A DNA stretch of 57,163 nt from contig JAVBPO010000151.1 in NCBI GenBank assembly GCA_031549565.1, positions 1 through 57,163 of the forward strand, written 5' to 3'. The position numbers and the translations under genes were made by a program. Shown piece after piece: positions 49,363-57,043 of this stretch. Source of the stretch: JAVBSX01 sp031549565 (lineage in GTDB: Bacteria; Planctomycetota; Planctomycetia; Pirellulales; Thermoguttaceae). A model generated the notes under the pieces. It was not told the origin of the DNA. It worked only from the letters and a program-made list of their open reading frames with translations, and made no database searches. Within the stretch, counting starts at the first letter, position 1; the number at the start of each line of letters is the position of its first letter.

Positions 49363-50391
49363 CTCATACGTCAACAGGCATTTTATCACTTCGCCCGTTT
49401 TACCGGCTTCGAGGGCGGCGTTGATTTTTTCGAAGGGGAAGGTGTGGGTCACGAAATCGGCGGCTTTGAGTTTTCCTTCGCGGATCCAGCGGCACAGGGG
49501 GGCTTGGGCTTCCCGTTCGCGAAAGCGGGTCGGCCACTGGTGGACGAACAGGTTGAAATTGTACGGGCCAAGGCTCTTGTTGAGTGGTATCACGTCTTCC
49601 GAGAGTACGCCGTAAATGCAGACGGAGCCGCCGAGTTTAACGAGCGGCAGCACCTGATCGACCACGGTCGGAATCCCGACGGCGTCAATCACGGCATCCA
49701 GTGGACCGCAGGTGTTTTTCAGGTCGGGCACGTCTTCCGGAAGGCAAACGGCGTCGGCGCCCATGGCGAGAATTTTCGCGTGACGCCCCTTGTTCGGTTC
49801 GACGACGCCGATCCATTTCATTCCGAGCAGTCGGGCGAATTTCACGAAACTCAATCCGACCGGCCCGGCGCCGAAGACCAAAATTTCGTCGCCGGATTTC
49901 AAATGAAAATCGCCGAAGCCCGCGTACACTTCCCGCCAAGTACACAGTAGCGCCGCTTCCGGGAGCGGAACGTCTTTGTCGACCGTCCGCTGAATTTCGC
50001 ACGACTCGAACCAGCCGTGGGCGTCATCGGCGACACCATCGGCGACCATCGCGTCGTGGTCGTGGACCAGCACGTATTCGCAAAAGCCGCCCCAGCCGCT
50101 GTGGACGTTCGGATCGCCGAAATCACCAAGCATGCCGCCGATCGCGTGATCGCCGATTTTGAAATTGCGGACCTTGACACCAATTTCCTCGACGACGCCG
50201 ACCCCTTCGTGTCCGAGCACCAGCGGATACTTATCGACGCCGGGAAAATGCCCCTCGATCAGCTTGCGATCCGTCGCGTTGCACAGAGCGGCGACCTTGT
50301 TCTTCACCAATGCCTGATACGGCCCCGGCTTCGGCTTGGCGACTTCGATGATATCAACCTTGTTGGGCGTGGTGACTGCGATGGTTTTCAT
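49360..50391 (-). CDS. Zinc-type alcohol dehydrogenase (MDR superfamily)
   Basis: The 343-residue medium-chain dehydrogenase has the catalytic zinc region (ALCNATDRKLIEG, LGHEGVGVVEEIG) and the Rossmann motif EILVFGAGPVGLSFVKFAR (about 164-182). The four-Cys structural zinc lobe of classic sorbitol and threonine dehydrogenases is not seen (the region is GDFGDPNVHSGWGGFCEYV). MDR enzymes of this type oxidise polyols, sugars or amino-alcohols with NAD(P). The operon context with an FGGY kinase suggests a polyol or sugar alcohol. The stop codon TAA begins an A/G-rich repeat array, and its ATG abuts an 8-bp CCCTTCTA array. Confidence 0.88.
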   Translation of the reverse strand: MKTIAVTTPNKVDIIEVAKPKPGPYQALVKNKVAALCNATDRKLIEGHFPGVDKYPLVLGHEGVGVVEEIGVKVRNFKIGDHAIGGMLGDFGDPNVHSGWGGFCEYVLVHDHDAMVADGVADDAHGWFESCEIQRTVDKDVPLPEAALLCTWREVYAGFGDFHLKSGDEILVFGAGPVGLSFVKFARLLGMKWIGVVEPNKGRHAKILAMGADAVCLPEDVPDLKNTCGPLDAVIDAVGIPTVVDQVLPLVKLGGSVCIYGVLSEDVIPLNKSLGPYNFNLFVHQWPTRFREREAQAPLCRWIREGKLKAADFVTHTFPFEKINAALEAGKTGEVIKCLLTYE

Positions 50392-50486
50392 GGGGAGGGT
50401 AGAAGGGGAGAAGGGTAGAAGGGATTTTTGTGCGTCCTTTTCTCTTTTTGTGCGTCCTTTTCTCATCTCTCATTTCTCATTTCTTA
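50392..50486. repeat. Repeat spacer between FGGY kinase and alcohol dehydrogenase
   Basis: On the minus strand the kinase TAA opens TAAGAAA, TGAGAAA, TGAGAGA and TGAGAAA. Each unit begins with a stop codon. A direct repeat AAAAGGACGCACAAAAA follows twice. The other side is an 8-bp array CCCTTCTA, CCCTTCTC, CCCTTCTA, CCCTCCCC directly before the ATG. Confidence 0.88.
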
Positions 50487-52004
50487 GACCAACGCCATTT
50501 CAGCAAACAAGTCTTTGAGCGACCAGTAGGCTTGGTCGAAGAGCGGTTTCATTTTGGCGTATTGCTTTTGGTTTTCCGGGTTCGGCTCGAGAGTTTCCTC
50601 GATGCGGATGAAGCGGTCGATGCAGTCGAAATCCTCGAACAAACCGACGCCGACACCACCGACGACGGCGGCGCCCATCGAAGTCGCTTCTTCGAGGAAG
50701 TTCGGTCTTTGAATTTTCACGTCGTAAATATCGGCCATCATCTGGAGCCACGTTCGTGACTTGGCGCCGCCGCCGATGATCGTCATGGTTTCCATCGGCA
50801 CGTGGGCGCGGAAAATATCGACGATCATCCCGAGATTGTACGTGACGCCTTCCATGACGCTCCGGACGACGTCGGCCCGTTTTGACGCCAAGGTCAATCC
50901 GATAAAAGCGCCCCGGGCGTCGGGGTTCCATCGCGGCGACCGCTCCCCGAGCAGATACGGGAGGAAAACGATCCCGTTGGCACCAGGTGGAGACTGGAGC
51001 AGCAGATCGTTCATCAAATCGTACACGTTTCGACCGGTCCGCTCCGCCTCAGCGATTTCGGCGGTACAGATCTGCTCCTTGAGCCAATGATAGGCGGATC
51101 CGGCGGTCTGCACGGACCCGGACGGATGCAGGTATCCCGGCACGACGTGCGCCCAGTTCATCGTTCGCATTTGCGAGTCGACGATCGGTTCCTTGACCGT
51201 CAACGCGACCCAACTGCTGGAGCCGAGATAATTGTACGATGTGCCCGGTTTGACGCAACCGACGCCGACTCCCGCACAACTCCCGTCGCCGCCGCCGACG
51301 CAGACGGGCGTTCCTTTTTTCAAACCGGTCGCCTGGGCCGCTTCGCTTGTGATCTCACCGAGAACGTGCGTCGACTCGTAAGCGTCCGGAAAAAGCGACC
51401 GATCCAAACCCGCGGCGTCAAGAATGACGTCGGACCAGCTCATCGTGTTGATGTCGAACGCGTTGGTGCTCGACGCGTCGGAATAGTCGGTCCCGAACCG
51501 GCCCGTGAGACGGTAATTGATGTAATCCTTCGCACAGAGCGTCAAAGCCGTTTGCCGGAATATTTCCGGCTCGTTGTTTTTGACCCAGAGGAGTTTCTCC
51601 ATTCCGTACACGGCGGCGACCCGATGTCCGACGATTTTGTACGCGTCTTCCATCGAAACCTTCGCGAGGATTCCGGCGGCCTCTTTTTCACTCCGCTGGT
51701 CGCAGTAGATAATCGACGGCCGCAGCGCGACGCCATTCTTATCGACGCAGGTGCAACCCATCATCTGGCCGCTCAGCGCAACGACGGCGATGTCCGCGGC
51801 GTCAACCTTCGCATGGGCCAGGAGCCGCCGTCCGGAATCGCACACGGCGCTCCACCAGTCCCCGGGATCCTGTTCCGCCCAGGTCTTGTTGAAGTACCGC
51901 GTATCGTAGGACACCGTCTCGTTGGCGACCAGTTTCCCGTCTTCGGAAAAGAGGGTCGCTTTATTGCCGGAGGTCCCGAGGTCGTGAGCGAGGACGAATT
52001 TCAT
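50484..52004 (-). CDS. FGGY-family carbohydrate kinase (xylulokinase-like)
   Basis: The 506-residue protein has the FGGY two-domain kinase pattern: N-terminal HDLGTSGNKATLF, SGQMMGCTCVD, IIYCDQRS, and the C-terminal signature VGGGDGSCAGVGVG with NYLGSSSWVAL and the conserved glycine-rich MTIIGGGAKSRTWLQM segment. It phosphorylates a sugar or polyol such as xylulose, ribulose or a deoxy sugar. The exact substrate is unclear. The gene lies between SMP-30 and alcohol dehydrogenase genes on the same strand, so a pathway of sugar lactone or polyol breakdown is likely. The start ATG lies 4 nt after a GAATTAC-type repeat array. Confidence 0.9.
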   Translation of the reverse strand: MKFVLAHDLGTSGNKATLFSEDGKLVANETVSYDTRYFNKTWAEQDPGDWWSAVCDSGRRLLAHAKVDAADIAVVALSGQMMGCTCVDKNGVALRPSIIYCDQRSEKEAAGILAKVSMEDAYKIVGHRVAAVYGMEKLLWVKNNEPEIFRQTALTLCAKDYINYRLTGRFGTDYSDASSTNAFDINTMSWSDVILDAAGLDRSLFPDAYESTHVLGEITSEAAQATGLKKGTPVCVGGGDGSCAGVGVGCVKPGTSYNYLGSSSWVALTVKEPIVDSQMRTMNWAHVVPGYLHPSGSVQTAGSAYHWLKEQICTAEIAEAERTGRNVYDLMNDLLLQSPPGANGIVFLPYLLGERSPRWNPDARGAFIGLTLASKRADVVRSVMEGVTYNLGMIVDIFRAHVPMETMTIIGGGAKSRTWLQMMADIYDVKIQRPNFLEEATSMGAAVVGGVGVGLFEDFDCIDRFIRIEETLEPNPENQKQYAKMKPLFDQAYWSLKDLFAEMALV

Positions 52005-52085
52005 TTTGAATTACTAATTATGAATTACGAATTACGAATTCACTTGCGTTCGCTTACGCTCTGAAAGCTGACTACCGACTACTCA
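52005..52085. repeat. Repeat spacer between SMP-30 and FGGY kinase
   Basis: The SMP-30 stop TGA starts TGAGTAG, TCGGTAG and TCAGCTT. A diverged CAGAGCG motif follows. The other side is an array GTGAATT, CGTAATT twice, CATAATT and AGTAATT, ending 4 nt before the kinase ATG. The same two unit types occur in swapped order in the 23743-23979 spacer. Confidence 0.85.
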
Positions 52086-53156
52086 TTTCGCCAACTCCAG
52101 CGACGTGATCGTGAACGGGGCGTCGTGTTGCGTGTTGATTTTGTCGGGGCCGGTTACGCAGTCGAAGCAGGTCACGATCAGCTTGCCGTTCCAGACGATC
52201 GGTTCGCCGGGTTGGTCGAGTTCACCTTTGGCACCGTCGCTGTCCGGAGACTGGGCGATTCGATAAACGCACGAATCCGGTCTGACCACGGCGATCGCGT
52301 TTTCCGAAAAGTCGGCGATGTACAGATTTTCGGCGTCGTCGAAGCAGATTCCGTCGGTCGTCCGGAGATTCTTCAAATCCTTCGCCCAGGTTTCGCAGGT
52401 GAGCACTTTGTTTTTCGTTCCGAACTTGACCCGGAGAATCGCCCCGTCGCCGAAGTTGCCGAGGTACATTTCGCCGTTTTTATCGAACGCGATTCCGTCC
52501 AGACCGTATTGGCAGTCCTTGTTGTACGTCAGCACGGACAGCAGCAGGTTCGGGTCTCTTTTCGTGTTCGTGATTTTTACCGTCTGCCGGGCTTTCGGAT
52601 CGAAACAGTACACGCCGCTGACGAGCAGATTGCTCGGGTCTTTCACGCGGGTCATGAGACTGTTGGTCACGTAAAGTTTTCCCCCGTGATACCGCACGCC
52701 GTTGGGATGTTCGATTCCGTCGGCGATCACGCGGGTTTTCACTTTGGCGTCATCCCCCATTCCTTCGACCTTACATTCGAGGAGCCGCCCCCGGAATTGG
52801 CCTTGCGGGGTTCCTTTCCAGCCCTGGTTGTCGCAGATGTACAGTTCTCCTTCCGGTCCGAACGCGATCCCCATCGGGCAGGCGACGCCGGTTTCCTTGA
52901 GCGTCGGGACGTTAAACCATTTTTGCACGTTCCCGGCCGCGTCGATCTTCAGGATGCAGGCGGGCTTCGTCTGATCGGCGTAATTCGGACACGCGACGAT
53001 AAGATTACCGTCGGCGTCGATCTCCATGCCGTCCGGCGTCGGACAGTAATCCGGCAGCGTCACGAAGAGCTTCGGCGTCTGGATTGGCGGGGCGTCTGCC
53101 GCGTAAAGAGACGAAGTGGAGAGCAAGAGACCGAGAATCAGGAAAAATCGTCGCAT
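52083..53156 (-). CDS. Exported SMP-30/gluconolactonase-like beta-propeller
   Basis: The 357-residue protein has a signal peptide (FFLILGLLLSTSSLYA) and a six-bladed propeller of SMP-30/LRE type: PDGMEIDADGNLIVACPNY, MGIAFGPEGELYICDNQGWK, HPNGVRYHGGKLYVTNS, GLDGIAFDKNGEMYLGNF, TTDGICFDDAENLYIADF. Acidic residues before each blade could bind calcium. Members hydrolyse sugar lactones, and the exported form may act on lactones in the periplasm. It is the first gene of the five-gene minus-strand set. The stop TGA is shared with a repeat unit. The lactone specificity is unknown. Confidence 0.82.
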   Translation of the reverse strand: MRRFFLILGLLLSTSSLYAADAPPIQTPKLFVTLPDYCPTPDGMEIDADGNLIVACPNYADQTKPACILKIDAAGNVQKWFNVPTLKETGVACPMGIAFGPEGELYICDNQGWKGTPQGQFRGRLLECKVEGMGDDAKVKTRVIADGIEHPNGVRYHGGKLYVTNSLMTRVKDPSNLLVSGVYCFDPKARQTVKITNTKRDPNLLLSVLTYNKDCQYGLDGIAFDKNGEMYLGNFGDGAILRVKFGTKNKVLTCETWAKDLKNLRTTDGICFDDAENLYIADFSENAIAVVRPDSCVYRIAQSPDSDGAKGELDQPGEPIVWNGKLIVTCFDCVTGPDKINTQHDAPFTITSLELAK

Positions 53157-53246
53157 GGGGTAATTGATGTGAGGGAGAGAGATGTTTCGTGAGCGATTCC
53201 TTCCACTTTACCGAAATCCTTTGCGGAAATCAACGGCTCGGCTCGA

Positions 53247-54341
53247 TCATTTCGAACCGAACAATTTCTTTTCGATCACGGCGAGGCAGCGGTCGTTTTG
53301 TTCGTCGGTTCCGACGCTGATGCGTAATCCCTCGCCCCAGCCGGGATAATTCATGTACCGGACCAGGAATCCGTTCTCTTTGATGTGCTCGTAAAGCGGC
53401 TTGAGCGGCATGTCGTCCCGGGTGTTCCAGGTGAAATTCGCGTGCGAATCGACGACGTTGAACCCCATTTGCCGCATCCGGTCCGTGAGCCGGTCCCGGG
53501 TTGCGAGGATTTTACGACGGTTTTCCTGACGCCAATCCTGATCGTTGATCGCGGCGGTCGCGGCGGCGATCGAAACGGCGTCGCAGTTGTACGAATCCTT
53601 GACTTTCGTGAGCTGCTCAATGATATGCGGCTGCGCGATGAGAAAACCGAAGCGCAAGCCGGCCAATGCGTACGATTTGCTCAAAGTGCGACAAACGATG
53701 ATTTTTTCGCACTGCTCGACCAATTTCAAGCAATTCGTTTCCGCGAAATCAGCGTATGCTTCGTCGACGACCAGCGGGCAGTTCAGCTTTTGGGCGATTT
53801 TCAGGATCTCTTCCGGCGGGATCACCGTCCCGGACGGCGAGTTCGGATTCGGCAAAAACGCGAGCCGGAGTCGATCGCTTTTGGTGTGATGTTCCCGAGC
53901 GGAAGGGGCCGCAGCCGGATTGTCCGTGAACCGATGCGAAAGCGTCCAGTCCGGTTGAAAGTGGACCAGATCGGCGAACGCTCCCTGAATCTCGGCGAGC
54001 GTTTTGTAAAGGATGTAACTCGGATACGGCAGCCGCAAAAGCTCGCCGCTTTCGACGAATGTTCGCGTCAGGATCGTGAGCAGATCGTCGCTTCCATTGC
54101 CGCAGAGAATCCAGTCGGGCGGAATTTCGAAAAGCCGCCCGGCCGCCAACCGGAACGCCGTTGCGGTTGGATCAGGATACCGGGACAGCCCGATTTCGCA
54201 GACGTTGCGAATCGCGTCGTAAACCTTTTCACTTGCCCGATAGGGGTTTTCGTTCGTATTGAGCTTGACCGCTTCGGTTCCCTGCGGCTGTTCACCGGGG
54301 ACATAACCTTTGAGGGCTGTGATTTCAGGACGGAAGAACAT
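53247..54341 (-). CDS. hisC: Histidinol-phosphate aminotransferase
   Basis: HisC is a PLP-dependent aminotransferase of histidine synthesis. The 364-residue protein shows LKGYVPGEQPQGTEAVKLNT near the start, GNGSDDLLTILTRTF, NPNSPSGTVIPPEEI, VDEAYADFAE and the PLP-lysine segment CRTLSKSYALAGLRFG. These are characteristic of HisC over general class-I/II aminotransferases. Other his genes are not adjacent, which is common in planctomycetes. The frame is open 49 codons upstream through a hairpin repeat. ATG 54341 gives the expected N-terminus. The gene is divergent from the Fe-S protein gene. Confidence 0.9.
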   Translation of the reverse strand: MFFRPEITALKGYVPGEQPQGTEAVKLNTNENPYRASEKVYDAIRNVCEIGLSRYPDPTATAFRLAAGRLFEIPPDWILCGNGSDDLLTILTRTFVESGELLRLPYPSYILYKTLAEIQGAFADLVHFQPDWTLSHRFTDNPAAAPSAREHHTKSDRLRLAFLPNPNSPSGTVIPPEEILKIAQKLNCPLVVDEAYADFAETNCLKLVEQCEKIIVCRTLSKSYALAGLRFGFLIAQPHIIEQLTKVKDSYNCDAVSIAAATAAINDQDWRQENRRKILATRDRLTDRMRQMGFNVVDSHANFTWNTRDDMPLKPLYEHIKENGFLVRYMNYPGWGEGLRISVGTDEQNDRCLAVIEKKLFGSK

Positions 54342-54415
54342 GAGAGAGTACTGACAGAGGACGGGAAGCAAAGCGTCTACTTTACCAAATTCGATTTTTT
54401 TGTCAAAATGGGCGT

Positions 54416-54498
54416 AAAGAGCCGCATGTGAAGCGAAGCGTAACTTGCGGAACGGGGTAAAGGTTGCACCGTTCCGCAAGCTGCGCATGCGGCTCTTT
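54416..54498. repeat. Hairpin element C2 (AAAGAGCCGCATG termini)
   Basis: Termini AAAGAGCCGCATG (54416-54428) and CATGCGGCTCTTT (54486-54498) equal those of C1. An inner inverted repeat CTTGCGGAACGG/CCGTTCCGCAAG lies between. It sits in the divergent promoter region between hisC and the Fe-S gene. Confidence 0.92.
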
Positions 54499-54516
54499 AT
54501 CGAAGAACACCCAAAT

Positions 54517-55134
54517 ATGCAGACTGTATTATTTTTTCGACATCGCGACCCAACGGAATCCGACGAAACGCTGCTTCAGACGCTCAAACAGCGGTTTGCC
54601 GGGGATATTTGGGTTTTACCGCATATTTACGACCTACCGGACGAGTGTGAAGAATTTCGCGAAATCCGTGCGCTCGACGGGCCGCTTTACGTTTTATCCT
54701 GGCTCCCGATGAAAGCGGCGTATTGGCTGCTCCACAAACGGGTCGGGCCGAAAGAAGCGACCTGTTTCGATCTGCAAGAGACGACTTCGCCCGGTTCGCT
54801 CCCGTTTTTGGGCGGAGGAACCGCGAAAGTCCGGATTTTTGAAACCGTTCCGAAACGACGCTGGTATCCGGTCGTCAATTTCGACGCGTGTCAAAGATGT
54901 CTGGAGTGCGTCAACTACTGTCTTTTCGGCGTCTACACGATCGGCGAAGGGGAAATGCCGTCCGTCGAGCAGCCGGATCAATGTCGGGACGGCTGTCCGG
55001 CCTGCTCCCGGGTCTGTCCCGCCGGAGCGATCCTGTTCCCGGAATACGACGACCCGATCATCTCCGGTCGGGCCGAGTCAAAAAAGCCGACCGGAGCAGA
55101 CGATCTGGATTCGCTCATCGACAGCGTCGGTTGA
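54517..55134 (+). CDS. Protein with C-terminal 2x[4Fe-4S] ferredoxin domain
   Basis: The 205-residue protein has an N-terminal alpha/beta-like part of about 110 residues without a recognised family, then NFDACQRCLECVNYC (Cys 125, 128, 131, 135) and CRDGCPACSRVCP (Cys 156, 160, 163, 167), which can bind two [4Fe-4S] clusters. WLPMKAAYWLL and a FLGGGTAKV stretch occur before the clusters. It could be an electron carrier or part of a redox enzyme. No partner genes lie near. The start at 54517 was chosen because the frame upstream is element C2. An ATG at 54487 inside that element is possible. Function unknown. Confidence 0.75.
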   Translation: MQTVLFFRHRDPTESDETLLQTLKQRFAGDIWVLPHIYDLPDECEEFREIRALDGPLYVLSWLPMKAAYWLLHKRVGPKEATCFDLQETTSPGSLPFLGGGTAKVRIFETVPKRRWYPVVNFDACQRCLECVNYCLFGVYTIGEGEMPSVEQPDQCRDGCPACSRVCPAGAILFPEYDDPIISGRAESKKPTGADDLDSLIDSVG

Positions 55135-55140
55135 GGAAAA

Positions 55141-55299
55141 CTACTCGTCCTTATCTATCTGTTCCGGCCCGACGGATTCGCCGCCGTTGCGGGTAATCAG
55201 CGCTTTGAGGATCGCCGGAGCGACGTTTTCGCGGATGAAATGGGCGGACCCGTCGAAAAAGCCGGTGTTCATTCCGAGCCGTTTACCGACCGAAGATCG
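55141..55299 (-). pseudogene. C-terminal remnant of a DUF1559 (planctomycete prepilin-like) protein
   Basis: The minus strand encodes GKRLGMNTGFFDGSAHF followed by IRENVAPAILKALITRNGG and ESVGPEQIDKDE, ending at TAG (55141-55143). The DGSxxFI...ALxTRxGGE pattern is the standard end of DUF1559 proteins, which are abundant in planctomycetes and have a pilin-like N-terminal signal. An in-frame TGA at 55300-55302 stops the frame upstream and the rest of the gene is absent, so it is a 3' fragment. It lies between the Fe-S gene and an excisionase-like gene. Confidence 0.7.
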
Positions 55300-55349
55300 T
55301 CAAGCGAGGATCGGAACCGAAGGAGTCGGTCAAGATCGAGTCTCCGTTG

Positions 55350-55580
55350 ATGAGCATGAAAGAGGCGGCGGCTTACTTGGGCGTGTCGCTTACTGTGGTT
55401 CGCAAGCTGATTGATGAGAAGGCATTCAAGATCGTCCCTTTAGCCGGGCTGATCAAGATTCGCCGCGCGACCCTCGACGCTTGGCTGGAGCAATCGGAAG
55501 TCTACCGCGACAACGAGGAAGCGTTTTCCGGCTCCAAACGGTTCGCCCGGACCGCCGGGACCGCAGAGGGGACGGAGTAA
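55350..55580 (+). CDS. Excisionase-like helix-turn-helix protein
   Basis: The 76-residue protein begins SMKEAAAYLGVSLTVVRKLI, the HTH_17/excisionase pattern, with an HTH wing KIVPLAGLIKIRRATLDAWLEQ. The C-terminal 25 residues are polar. Such small proteins bind DNA at attachment sites or promoters of mobile elements. Start ATG 55350 or 55356. No ribosome site is clear. It follows a broken DUF1559 gene and precedes gene-free DNA and a truncated dinD, so it likely belongs to a mobile or accessory island. The remaining mobile-element genes are absent. Confidence 0.75.
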   Translation: MSMKEAAAYLGVSLTVVRKLIDEKAFKIVPLAGLIKIRRATLDAWLEQSEVYRDNEEAFSGSKRFARTAGTAEGTE

Positions 55581-56322
55581 GCCCGACCAATGAGGAAAGG
55601 TACCTACAGGGGGGGATGGGGTCTCTCCATTTATCCTAGATACCACCCGACTTGTAACACTCTTTAGCGGTTGGTGGACGGTATCCACCCCCGCCGATTG
55701 ACCCCGCTCACCCTCGCCCTGGGAAAGGTCCTCGGAAGGACCCATGAGCGATTCTTTTGCGTTCCCGCTCCGCTGGCTTCTCTCTCGCGTCCGTGGAGGC
55801 GGTCTATTGCGTTGAATCGGCTTTTGCGTCTTTTTAGGGCATCGCCGCAGATCGGCTGTACGGGGCTTGTGGACGGTCCGGTAGAAAGGTACTACTTTCG
55901 GGCTCATGGGCGACCTTCACGTAGAACCATCGTTGTACGGGGTAGTGTTGTCCCAACCGACCCCGTTAACCATTTTGGATAATGTAGCGGGTATCATCAA
56001 TAATGATGCAGTCCCGGAAGGGTCTATCGAAACGATATACCCCGTAAGGATTATTTACGGCGGGTTACTTTTCGGAATCCGCTGAAAGTGGGTAGCGAGT
56101 ACCAACCCCCTGCCCTAAGGATTGTATAGTCCTGCCTCGGAACGGTCATTTTGCGGGGCCTATAAAAAGGGGCTGTGGGTTTTGGGCAAAAATATCCAAA
56201 AGGGTCTGCGCAATCTACAGGCCCTTTTACCCAAATTTGAGTAATACCCCTTTCGCTACAAAAATGAGCCAAACCCTCGGAAGATTGTTCCGCCCCTTGG
56301 AATCGGCCTATTCGGTTTCAGG
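55581..56322. other. 742-bp gene-free region with several hairpins
   Basis: No reading frame here shows family features. Clear stems are GGTGGA/TCCACC (55672-55688), GGTCCT/AGGACC (55727-55742), CCGTAA/TTACGG (56042-56059), and AAAAGGG/CCCTTTT (56198-56228). Recurrent G-rich and C-rich runs (GGGG, CCCC) are frequent. It might be a structured RNA, a replication or transfer origin of a lost element, or decayed genes. Nothing decides between these. Confidence 0.5.
56198..56228 (-). terminator. Possible terminator downstream of dinD remnant
   Basis: Read on the minus strand, AAAAGGG and CCCTTTT form a 7-bp stem, with a GGATATTTTT stretch after it. It lies about 95 bp past the dinD stop. Confidence 0.4.
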
Positions 56323-57027
56323 TTACCCGTTTTCTTTTTTGAGCCGTTTCCGCTGCTTGGATTCGAGCTTCTTGATACTCTCTTCCGCTGGATGGTTTTC
56401 CGGCATGGTTCCCCCCAATTCCTCGATCGTCTTTCGGACTTTTTCGCCGACCTCCCGATGAGTACGATTTGCCTTTTCCTTTCCCCTGACTCCTTCACGA
56501 CGCAACTTTTCTTCGGTTTGCGTTGCCCGAAACAGGTTTGCGGCCAATTCGGTGCTGCCCATGTGGTCGAGGATTTTCTGACTCTTTTTCAGCCCCTTCC
56601 GTTTGTGAATGTCGTCTTGCGTCATTCCACCGTACAGCCCCATGTACCCATGATTTTGGAAGATCGCGTAATCTCTCGGCTCGACGACTCCCGCTTCCTT
56701 AGCCGCTCCCGCCAGATGCTGATTGTGGACCCGCATTTCTTCACGTAGCAAAAGACGTCGCTCCTCTGCGGCTTGTTCGTCGGTTAATTCCTGACGACGG
56801 GTCTGCACGGCAAAATAGGACTGCCCGTGAGCGACGATTTCCTTGCGAGGGTCGGCGTTTTGAATCGCAAGATAACAGGCGTATCTCGAAAGGAGAACGG
56901 TTTTCACGGGACGTTGCCCACCCTTCCCGATATCGATCATATCGGTGACGTCAACGAAATGATCGTCGACCTTGAATCCCGTGTTGAAACACGCCAGTCT
57001 CGCCTTTTCGACGACCCCCTCGAAAAT
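56323..57027 (-). pseudogene. dinD: DNA damage-inducible protein D (DinD), 5'-truncated
   Basis: The frame encodes FEGVVEKARLACFNTGFK, DMIDIGKGGQRPVKTV, LSRYACYLAIQNADPRKEIV, YFAVQTRRQEL, AIFQNHGYMGLYGG, HKRKGLKKSQKILDHMG and STELAANLFRATQTEEKLRR. These are the conserved blocks of DinD, an SOS-induced protein of E. coli (274 residues) that affects RecA. The first 50 or so residues, including the usual SARxLxxLLGY motif, are missing. The frame is open upstream, but no ATG, GTG or TTG precedes ATG 56940. The homology ends at about 57027, where a transposase-like frame begins. The first ATG would give a 205-residue partial protein. It is most likely disrupted by insertion of the element beyond 57044. 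Confidence 0.82.
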
Positions 57028-57043
57028 ACCTTGTGACCGGTGA

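Noticed and set aside
49179..49367. N-terminal extension of the AroE-like protein with repeated VICYLLF
   Set aside because: It is a translated 7-bp repeat array and not a real membrane segment.
55440..55907. 155-codon minus-strand frame across the excisionase-like gene and gene-free region
   Set aside because: Its composition is Arg/Pro rich with no domain, and it overlaps a recognised HTH gene.
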